Of a stretch of DNA of 64,000 nt, positions 49,601-61,100 are shown piece after piece. The stretch is from assembly GCA_949752745.1 (NCBI GenBank), contig OX457026.1, positions 33,781,911 to 33,845,910 of the forward strand, given 5' to 3'. Under the pieces are notes generated by a model. That model searched no databases, was not told the origin of the DNA, and saw only the letters and a list, made by a program, of their open reading frames with translations. Source of the DNA: Protula sp. h YS-2021 (taxonomy: Eukaryota; Annelida; Polychaeta; Sabellida; Serpulidae). Numbering within the stretch: position 1 is the stretch's first letter; each line of letters opens with the position of its first letter. A program made the translations under genes and the position numbers.

Positions 49601-52600
49601 TGCTTTGACTGCTTAAAATTTAAAAAAAAATCCCGCGTTTCTTTTCTTATTCGCACTTTTCTCATATGCACTTTTTTTGTTTTCTTTCCTTTTTTTTGCT
49701 ACTGAATTTGAGAAGGTATATGGAAGGAGGAAAAGATCACTCTTGTTGAAATGCAATAGCAGCCCTCTTTTTAAAAACACTATTCGACCTTGACGTTTAA
49801 ACATGCACAGATTTCAGAAGACTGCGTTTGTTTCTTCAAGTATTCTATTAAATTAATTAAACAGTTCAATCTGCCCAGTCGAGCGCTCAAAAAAGCAGCT
49901 TTTTTGACGCACAGCAGTTATAAATAACGCCAGTCTATCAAGGAAGGTAGAATAATTTGAAGTTTCTTAATAAATTATAATTATGAAATTTTATAGCCCT
50001 TTCCATAAACCTGCAACCTCAAATTACCGTGCAGTGATACATTGCATTTTCCTTAATTAGACACAATTCTTGCTGGGTTTAAAGGCACAGAGAAAAAAAG
50101 AACACGCTTTAAGGTGTGTTTGGAAAAAGAGAATGGAACGCTGGGATAGTGCCAACAGCAAATTGGATCACCTAGACCATTTATCAGATTATTTTCAACA
50201 CTCAAATTGGTTTCGTTTTTCATTATATAAAAGTTCAGAAACAGAACCACCCCGGAAATCATAGCACTTCAGATAAGTCCAACATGCAGTGATGTGTTCT
50301 TTTTTTTCTTTTTTTCTTTTTTCTTTTTTTTTTTTTTTTACAGTGGCATAAATACGACTAGCCCTGTTTCCACTCAAAGAAAGAAACATAAAAACATAGC
50401 TATTGCGTGTTTGAAAATCGTATTTTACTTAAACAGAACGAATCTTTCTTATTACATCGGAAATTTAAGCATTTGAAAGTTCGTTCGAAGTAAAAAAAAA
50501 GAAAGTCGTCTCTGACATATATCAGATCATGACATGTGTAAACAATCGTCAATAAAGATCAAGTGATATTGAACCTTTTTAAATTTAGTGCTTCAATACG
50601 GTAACAATATAAATATTGCAGTGAGGTATCCGGACAAAACGTCGACGCCCAAAACTTCTGAAAAGTGTTTTTAATAAGTGTGTTGAATTTTCGAGATTTC
50701 CATTCTTTATACATACAGAAATAAAGAAAACTGGTGTGTAAAAATAACTTACGTTGACGTGTTTCCAACGGATTTATTTGACAAAGACCAGTTTCTGACG
50801 AGGGTAAAAATTTTCAGTGTACGGTTTCGGACACAGCAGTTTTTAATCCTGTAACACCCACAAAGCTACAATACTAATAAAATATAACAAAAACAGTTAC
50901 AAGACTTATAGAAGGGGATCCCCTCCTCTGCACTACGCGCCCTTCTCCTCCCCTCTCCCAGGGAGGTCACTCAGTATCGCATCTGTTGGTATACGTGTCC
51001 TTAAAAAAAACGCTTAGAAAGATGGTATTTTACAGGTCAGGCGGGATCCGCGAGGAATGCCATTTCGTTAAAATAAACTAAGGGAGGGGGGGGGGGGTAA
51101 TATTTTTCAGTACTTTGTGCTACCCACAAAAAGGGGGTTCTTTCAGAATTGTACTCCCCGTTTGACTTCGCTTGGTTTAGGGGTCGTTTTAAAAAGTCAT
51201 GAACTGGCATGGTAACGAGTTGGCACCAACGTGGCCCCTGCTACCCCCCCCCCCCCACTCCACCCCCATATTGTGTGGGACTACTGCTAGCTTATTTTGG
51301 TGTTCTGTTAATCTCAGGGCATGAGCTGGTTGCGTTTTACATGCATTTTTTCCCAAAAGGCTTTCGTATTTGTTTGCCTGCAGCGGACACGCTATAGGTA
51401 TATGTGTAAAATATTAATAATTATAAACTTATACTGTTGACTGTGGAGCACTGACTGCACTAAGTTGGTTATGCCTTGTTGACACCTGCATAAAACTTTT
51501 TTAAACTTTTCTTTCAGATGTTGGCATTGAGATTGCAGCTTACAGGTACAGGCACTGAGTTTACTGAAATTTTTAAACATATTTGAAAGAATGTGCATGA
51601 TCTATGAAATTAAATAATACCTGTAAAGTTATTGAAAACAATTTTAGTGATTGAATTTCAAGTTGAATTCCAAAAGTTTTAACTGCGGAATTAAAGTTTG
51701 GCCTTTAACATGATTTATATACAGAAGTCAAATAGACTGAGGACCCTTTTGTGGGCAGAGAAAGGTCAGTCCCAATATTTGATTACACCAGTACGCATGT
51801 GGAAGTCTGCTGTAAGGTGTACACCCCTTCTCCCAGACAAGGATCCCCTCCCCCGGACAAGGATCCCCACCCCCGGACAAAGATCCCCTCCCCCGGACAA
51901 AGATCCCCTCTCCCGGACAAGGATCCCCTCCCCGGACAAAGATCCCCTCCCCCGGACAAGAAACTCCTACCCCGGACAAAGATCCCCTCCCCCGGACAAG
52001 GATCCCCTCCCCCGGACAAGGATCCCCTACCCCGGACAAAGATCTCCTCTCCCGGACAAGGATCCCCTCCCCCGAACAAAGATCCCCTCCCCCGGACAAG
52101 AATCCCCTCCCCCGGACAAAGATCCCCTCCCCCGGACAAAGATCCCCTCCCCGGACAAGGATCCTCTCCCCCGGACAAGGATCCCCTCCTCCGGACAAAG
52201 ATCCCCTCCCCCAGACAAGGATCCCCTTCCCCGGACAAAGATCCCCTTCCAGGGACAAGGATCCCCTCCTCCGGACAAGGATCCCCTCCCCCGGACAAGG
52301 ATCCCCTCCCCCGGACAAGGATCCCCTACCCCGGACAAAGATCTCCTCCCCCGAACAAAGATCCCCTCCCCCGGACAAGAATCCCCTCCCCCGGACAAAG
52401 ATTCCCTCCCCCGGACAAAGATCCCCTCCCCGGACAAGGATCCTCTCCCCCGGACAAGGATCCCCTCCTCCGGACAAAGATCCGCTTCAAGGGACAAGGA
52501 TCCCCTCCTCCGGACAAGGATCCCTTCCTCCGGACAAGGATCCCCTCCCCCGGACAAGGATCCTCTCCAACGGACAAGGATCCCCTCCCACGGAAAAGGA

Positions 52601-55072
52601 TCCCCTCCCCCGGACAAAGATCCCCTTCCAGGGACAAGGATCCCCTCCTCCGGACAAGGATCCCCTCCTCCGGACAAGGATCCCCTCCTCCGGACAAGGA
52701 TCCCCTCCCCCGGACAAGGATCCCCTCCCCCGGACAAAGATCCCCTTCCAGGGACAAGGATCCCCTCCTCCGGACAAGGATCCCCTCCTCCGGACAAGGA
52801 TCCCCTCCCCCGGACAAGGATCCCCTCCCCGGACAAGGATCCCCTCCCACGGAAAAGGATCCCCTCCCCCGGACAAAGATCCCCTTCTAGGGACAAGGAT
52901 CCCCTCCTCCGGACAAGGATCTCCTCCTCCGGACAAGGATCTCCTCCCCCGGACAAGGATCCCCTCCCCCGGACAAGAATCCCCTCCCCCGGACAAAGAT
53001 CCCCTCCCCCGGACAAAGATCCCCTCCCCGGACAAGGATCCTCTCCCTTGGACAAAGATCCCCTCCCCCGGACAAAGATCCCCTCCCCCGGACAAGGATC
53101 CTCTCCCCCAGACAAGGATCCCCTCCTCCGGACAAAGATCCCCTCCCCCGGACAAGAATCCCCTCCCCCGGACAAAGATCCCCTTCCAGGGACAAGGATC
53201 CCCTCCTCCGGACAAGGATCCCCTCCTCCGGACAAGGATCCCCTCCCCCGGACAAGGATCCCCTCCCCCGGACAAGGATCCCCTCCCACGGAAAAGGATC
53301 CCCTCCCCCGAACAAAGATCCCCTTCCAGGGACAAGGATCCCCTCCTCCGGACAAGGATCCCCTCCTCCGAACAAGGATCCCCTCCCCCGGACAAGGATC
53401 CCCTCCCCCGGACAAGGATCCCCTCCCACGGAAAAGTATCCCCTCCCCCGGACAAGGATCCCCTCCTCCGGACAAAGATCCCCTCCCCCGGACAAGGATC
53501 CCCTCCCCCGGACAAAGATCCCCTTCCAGGGACAAGGATCCCCTCCTCCGGACAAGGATCCCCTCCTCCGGACAAGGATCCCCTCCCCCGGACAAGGATC
53601 CCCTCCTCCGGACAAGGATCCCCTCCCCTGGACAAAGATCCCCTCCCACGGACAAGGATCCCCTCCCCTGGACAAAGATCCCCCCCCCGGACAAAGATCC
53701 CCTCCCCCGGACAAAGACCAGTTATATGCATCACTTTGGGTGTAATCATTCCGTGTCACGTGGTTTTGCAGAAGGACAGTGTGATTTTCCTGTGATGTGG
53801 GAGAGGGAGTGGTGGGTAAGTTCCACCCAAACAAAACAATTCACTGCCGCCGTGCCTGGAACAGTCCTAGTTACTACCTCTGGAAACCAAGGTAATTTCG
53901 ATGTGTATGACCTCAAGCAAGAAATGTGGAGAAAATTGACTTAAAAAGCACCAAACTAGAAATAAGATAAATCATAATTTCAGTATGTTCAGTTAATATC
54001 AGCGTAGAAAATAAAATAAAAAACTTTTCAAGTCTGCTTTTCTCTTAATGCTAAACCATAATAACCATAATAATAAGGTTTCAAAAACATTCATAACATA
54101 TAGTTCACGAAACCATTATAAATCACGTATGAAATATATTACTAGTCAAAATAATTTAGTGTATTTATACTTCAAATCTGGCGTCAGCCGCCTCCTGAAA
54201 TCGCAGGCAATCGTTATCCCTTGACGGCCGAATTTGAATTCATTTCAGCGACTGAGCTTTGTCAGGATTATCACGAGCCCACGGATCAATGGCGTTATTA
54301 CGTCAGCACGTTGTCGTCAGCAGCGCAATGTCACCGAGTGTATCACGACTCCAACATTTTTGTCTCGATGACGGGGCAATATACAGGTAATAAGAACCTT
54401 GTGGTCTGCTTACACGAAGTAGCTACAGCTCCAAAAGAAAAGTTGTTTTTTTTTTTTTTTTTGAAGGGGGGGGGGGGGAGCTTTTTAAAAATTTATTTTG
54501 TTTTGTTTTTGTTTTTGCTTTTTTTTTTCTTTTTTTTTTTTGGCGTTTGGCAAATTTTCTTAAAGTTTTAAGTTATTAAAAAGCTTAATGGCATAGAGCA
54601 AATCTGGATCACAATGGTAATTATGATCATGGTTGCCATTTTAAACAAAATTTCTTTGTCCAGGAAATGACCATTTCAATGTTTCTGGTTTCTGTGTCGC
54701 TTGACGTATCCATGGCTTTTTAATAACAATACTGGCGGGGACGACTACGATCTTAGTTGGTTACAGCATGGTTTGGGTTGTCTTAAGATCGAGGGTTACA
54801 GTCCGAACGGGGTGAGAAGTATCAATTGTCTCAGCTGGGTAAACACAGCACGTTAATTCAACAATCCAGAAATTCAAAATTAACCCTCATTGAACCTTCA
54901 GATTCAGCTACTATTCATACTCAGGTATTCCGGATGCTTCAGATTTGTTAATGACCATCTGAGCTAATCCTGAGCAAGTCCTCAGTAAGAGGATACACGT
55001 GGTCAAGGAGAATAAATTTGCATACATGATCTATCTAAACGTCTATTTACCGGCGTTGTGTGGATATCTGGA

Positions 55073-55146
<74 letters not shown>

Positions 55147-58100
55147 ATATAATATAATATAATATATATATAAAATATAGAGTAACCGTCTTGATAGCAA
55201 TCACAAGGTGCAGTGGACAGCCTTCCATCATAGTAACCACGCCCATGGGTCATCCGGTAACGCAGGATGTTTGAAGTCATTTTGCATGAATATTTTTCAG
55301 TAGGGGGTAAAGCAAACTTACGCGCTCCTGAAATCCTCATATTTTATGTTAATATTTTGATCTAGTTTCATAGCTCCCATTACGGGTGAGCGATAACATG
55401 ATAAGATTGCTGTTTGGCTGTGACCACCTCATCTATACAACGTCGATTATTCGCCGTTTATACAACGTCGATTTTTGGGCGTCGGGATGTTTACTGTGTA
55501 GGTAAAAACACATGAAAGGCGTCCAAGAAATTCTCAGGTAGCACCTGTACAACAACCACTACGGGCAGTTCTGTGGACGTTCGTGAACTGTATCCATGTA
55601 ATACTACCTCGCATGAACGATGCTTGGGTTTCAACAGTTTTAGGAACGTAAACATTGCACTTAAAGGGAAATGCGGGTGTCTCACCTACATTTGAAGGGG
55701 TCCGTGCATAAACCTGATAACTGCAGTTATCAGCAGTGGAGAAAAACGCTTTTAAAGTTTGAAATTTTAGTAACAAACATAGGTTTTTCCCATCGCATTT
55801 TCCTAAAAAATGCCCACTTCTAATCGGTTTTGAGGTGTAAGACTTACATATGTGATAGAACAGAGGCCAAGAAGTACCGTGGTGGTAATAGTGCATTTTC
55901 CTGATAAGTGAATCAAGTTTATGCATGGACCCCTTCAATTGACATTTCCTTCATACTTTCACAGTTTAATTCTTTGAGGGTATACACTCAAAAATTACAT
56001 TTCTTATTCTCCTCGATAAGTGTATAACCTGGTGTTCTGAACATTCCTAAACATACTTTAAAATAAAATATGTATCTTTTAAATAGTAATATTTAAAATT
56101 CTTCGCTACCCCTTCTAAGGAAATACCGGGTCTGATCGTTGCACCTATTCATGAACACGGTCATGTGTGCGGCTTCAAGACAGTTTTGATACTTTCGTTG
56201 CGATTATATTACAGTTTTGCACTGCGGCAAATCATAGTTTACATCTTGGTGAAAAAAAACTGCATGCCAGAAAAACTGATGAAGTCATTAATCAGACCTA
56301 ATTCTTCAGCGTTAAATTAAAACTGCGCATATTCAAGGCCAGATTTTGGAGACTGATCATGCAACTGTTGCTTTCTATGCAGAAAGTGAACTTGGCTCGA
56401 TCTCATTAATCATTTCGCCTCGGTATAAAAAAGGGAAATAAATGAAACCCAAACTTGGGCGGAACATCTTGTAATTTTGAAAGGCACTTTAACAGAGTTA
56501 AGTTTTTAATTATAAAATATGCGCGTGCTTTCAATGAAATATTGGTTTAATTTATAAGGTATATTAGGACAAATACATTCCGTTTATTGCATGGAAGGGT
56601 TCTTGCTTCGGACAGGGCAAAAAACGTAAACCATACCACCTCTGCGCTACCTATCTGCTTTAATTATATCATGAAGGTCAGGTTTACTCTCATAACTATG
56701 CTGTCTCGTGTGTGCATGTCTCTTTTTTTAAAATAAATACATGCAACTTATTTCGACGAACAAGATAAAATACCCAACCCGATGATCATGGCCCGATTAT
56801 TGAAATTATTAACAACACTGTAACCTATTAATTATAATAAATCTTTCTCGCTTCTTGCAATTTCGTTTCATCCACTTGGATGAGTAGGGGGTGGGGGGGG
56901 GGGGGAGGGGGTTATGAGGTTGTGCTTCTAAAAGTCCAAATTTTGTTTTTGGTCCGCTCAATGACAAAGAAATTGCAAGTAAATCTGATGGTGCGATTTG
57001 GTCGCTCCGACGCCTCAGCTCCAAATCGACGCCGGTCCAACTTCGGAATGTTGCTGAGGAAGTACTTTCAGGTTTTTGTTCACGGGATCCTGTGCTGTGC
57101 GGAACATATGACAAAGCACGTATTGACACAAGTTCGTTTTTTTTTTTTTTTTTTTGTTTGTTTGTTTGTTTTTTTTTTGAGGGGGGGGGGGGCGGAATAG
57201 GGGCAATCACAGTTTGACAAACACCAGCGATCAACACGCCAATTGTCATCTGTCTCTGTTCTTCGATCAAGCGCGACATTTTTCTGCAGTTCTCAGTTGC
57301 AAAATCTTTACTTTTCAGTATCGAAAAGTTCTCTAAACATTGTGATGACTCACCTTCTTTCTCGCTGACGGTGTTTCGGCGGTCACGTGGCAGCAAGTGG
57401 AATAACAAGTTTGGATTTTATACATAGTCGTTAGATATGTGTTATCGGGGTTTCCCTTGATTAAAAAACTTGGGCTTACTCTTGTTTTTTAAACGTGGGT
57501 TTCTGCAATATTTGGAAACTTTAGGGTTTTTCATTATTTTGAAGTGTTACAGAACTGAGACCATTTTTGCTATCACTTCTCTACAGAAATGTCCATCTAA
57601 CTCCGGTGGCCGGGATTATAATGGTAAAGCCGAGTTAGTAAGTCTTACGTGAAGGCTACATTGATCCGAATTAAAAACAGCACAGTTTTATAAGAAAACA
57701 AATGAGAGCCACGTTTGTTTTGTTTGTTTTTTTTTCTGTTTTTGTTTTCTTTTCCTTTCTTTTTTCTTTTATTTTTTTTTATTTTTTTGTCGTGCGCTTA
57801 TCGTTGATATGTTACCGGGTATGTGTAGAGTTAGGGTATCTGTAGAAACCCTGAATTGACCTAACCAATTTAGGGTATCTGTAGATGGGGTATTAGGCTT
57901 CAAATACTTGGTAACTGATACACATGTTTATAAGTGAAACTATATGATTCAAAGGCATGACATCTTCCCTCTAATATATAACAAATACTGAAAAACACAC
58001 ATACATATGTATATCTATATTTGTAATTTTATTCATGTTATGTTTAAAGTCAAGTTCAACCAATTACGTACATGTCTAAACTGTACTTCAGCTGTTTTAA

Positions 58101-61100
58101 AATCAATTTAAGTTTCCTCTTTTTCATATGTGACGGAAAGTAAAACATATCAACACAACTAATTTACAAACATATAAATAAACATATAAATATAGCAGTG
58201 ACTCATAATACAAAAACATACATGGAACATAAACCGTTCTCAATCTAACCACAAATTAAGTCTTCTTCCATAGAAACACTATTTCTGAAAGTGCAATTGA
58301 TAAAGTAACATTATGCCCAATTTTTACAAAACCACAGCCACTTTGTTGACCTGGCTTCTCAGTAAACATTGAGGAATTCGATCAACGTCGGATTATGGTT
58401 GTTATGGAAATCAAACAACGCCTGCCTTCCGAGGCTGGATGGACGTCGCTTATCCGATAATCAACGTGCGTAAAGTTTGGAAATGGAAATATGTATGACC
58501 CGTTCACTGACATTATATTTAATTTGTAATTATTTTGGGTTAATTTCAAGCTATGTAAGCCTTAATTTAACCTTCTTTATAGTTTTGATTTCTCGATTTT
58601 TACGGTATTTGATCCAGTTATATGGTCATATTTTGAAATTTATATTCCCGAATAAATTTTGTGTTCATTTTTGTCTTTTTAATTTGTCTTAACATAATTT
58701 GAACTTTACCAACTAACCAACACCAACATATTTCAAACAGGAATGTTGATCCTGCCTCCATTATCACACAAAACAATGTATTATTTAAATGATGGAAAGA
58801 TGTTAAGCTGGAATTTTGTAAGATTGCGTTTTCACAGGAATTGCTGAAAATGTTTGAAGTGTTAATGCTGTCTTAGATTAGACCAATAGGTAGAGCTGTT
58901 GAAAATTATTATAACGATGATAGTAACATAATGATAATCACACTAATCTATCAACTAAGAGGATGTCTGGAGCTCTTCATGGTTTGTAATATGTAGATAT
59001 ATAATTTTTACACCAGATAAATATGAGAAACAAATGCCATATATTTCTAGATTTGCTTCGGAAGAAGTGCCTTTTACTGTAAATGTTAGATTTTTTAGTT
59101 TTTTCTCTATATATTCTAATGTCAGCATTTGTTTTCACACATATAGCTATTTTTGGGCCCTAAAATAGCCTGAAGGAATAAACGTGATCCTAGCTACTCA
59201 GTCAGATATTCTAAACCAGCCAGTTGGAGAATTTGAAGGATCTAAATATATATATAAATATATATTCGCAACTTGCTCTTAACCTCTTTAAAATTGTCAC
59301 GCAAATAACGAAAATAGGCCACGAGGAAGTTTTGATATTTTCTATTATATAACCAGTTATGTAAAACAGAATTCTCCATTGATCTTTTTGCTTCTTGAGG
59401 ATACTATTTTTACGAACTTATTCGTGATGTGGATTTGTTTGTTCAACGTTTGAAACCAAAACAAAACAACAAAAAAAACAAAAAAAAATGTAATAGAGCG
59501 GTTAAACTTGGTGTTTTGCCTTTTGACGTCAACGCTTATAAACATTTCCTTGTTTCGAAAAAGAAGAAGAAAATATAAACTACTTTGTATGTTTTGCTTT
59601 ATCGATGGAGATGGTAGAGAGTTGCTGTCTGAATCGATGTAAACAGCATCGGCAGCACATATAGGGCTTTCTTAATTGCTCAAATGTTATCAGAGTTTCA
59701 CTACGCCGTCTATACGCCTGCTGCTTATCCAGTTTTGTAAATTTACAATTTTCCTACGCCTGCACTTCGCCGCCTACTCTATTAGTTAGGACCTTAGGGT
59801 GGGAGTACTTTGCGCCGGGGGGGGGGGGGGTGACCACGACACGCTATGGTTGTTACTAGTCAGATGACGATTTTAGGTAAATATATTCCCGACAACTTTA
59901 CAAGGTCGCTTTTTCAGACGTCTATACCAAGTTATGAAGTGGTTGATGAGACGTCGGATAACCGACGTCTTTTCGACGTCAGCAAATGAACGTTGTTTCG
60001 ACTTCCGTAATTAACTAAAACCCAATGTTGATCCAGCATTTTGAGCCACATTTATCCAATGTACGAGTGAAATGTGACATTTGTTTGCCTGTTTAAGTCC
60101 ATATATGATGAGATGTATTCATTGATAAGCAAGACCTGTGTTAATTGTAGGCCGCATCCTGTATAGTAAATATATTCAAAGGGCACCAGAAAAATAAAAC
60201 CGTGCAAATTTCAAAGAAATAAATTAGAAAACGCCTTTTTTTCTCCAAGACATTGTGTCAGTGTTAGGTATTGTCTCGTCATGCCAGATGAGGCACTGAG
60301 TTGCAGGAAAAGGTGCACCTGTGATATCCATGCAGCGCATCTTATCAATACAATATGTTCATAAGCTAAACTGCTTTGAAAACTAGACTTTCACCCTGAC
60401 TCCCAGCGACACCAAAAAAAGTAGGACAAGAATACCAACACATTCTAAGATCAATCCGACGTCGATTTGAGGTTGAGAGGTCGATCCGACATAAGTAGAA
60501 CATTAACTCTAGTCGTACTTTGGTTATAATTGCTTGCACCCACAAATCGACATCTAACCAAAAAACAAAAAAAAATGAAACTTCAAATGGACGTCTTGGT
60601 AACGTCTTCGGCGCAACGTTGAGTAGTCGTTGGAAAATCAACGTTGTATAGAGTCAGATGCACAACCAAAGAACAAACTCCTCGTGTTATCGCTCACCGC
60701 AAATGGCAGCCATGAGAGGTGACTTCGTAAAAAGACAGAAACAAGGAAGTACAATATGAGAATTTCAGGAGAGTTTTTTTTCTCTCACCTGCTATTAAAA
60801 GTATTCATGAAAATCGACTTGTATATATCTTGCGCTACCGGATGACCCGGAATTGGTACTGGGATGGAGGGTGACCACACTTTGATTCTCGCTTTGAATG
60901 TGGCGATTCTGGATTATTATTGTCCTGAGGCCTATAATCGTCGCTTCCCTGATGTTTATACAATGTTTGGAGAACGTTGTTTCGACTTTCATTCCCAACC
61001 TTTACGCGACGTTCATCAGGTGTCGGGTTATCGACGTTTATCCAACGTCGGAAGGTAAACGTTTTTTTTACTTCCATAAACAACCAAACCCCGACGTTGA

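Noticed and set aside
51825..53718. CRISPR-like regular array
   Set aside because: Units are contiguous with no spacers and the DNA is eukaryotic.
51698..53944. 748-residue open frame (+) and 555-, 420- and 315-residue frames (-) rich in Pro, Arg, Gly and Asp
   Set aside because: They follow from a 20-bp repeat unit without stop triplets in any frame. Units of 19 bp shift between equivalent frames, and all six frames look alike. Only the last part (53772-53891) is supported as an exon.
55534..55938. 134-residue minus-strand frame
   Set aside because: More than half of it lies in the 247-bp palindromic MITE and the rest in other repeat sequence.
56809..57408. 199-residue minus-strand frame as a gene
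   Set aside because: It is interrupted by A and C homopolymers that supply its Lys/Pro tracts. Only a short transposase-like segment is notable.
57587..57633. Exon-like segment between CTCTACAG and GTAAAG
   Set aside because: Entering in phase 1, as the flanking exons require, it hits a stop (TAA) at once.
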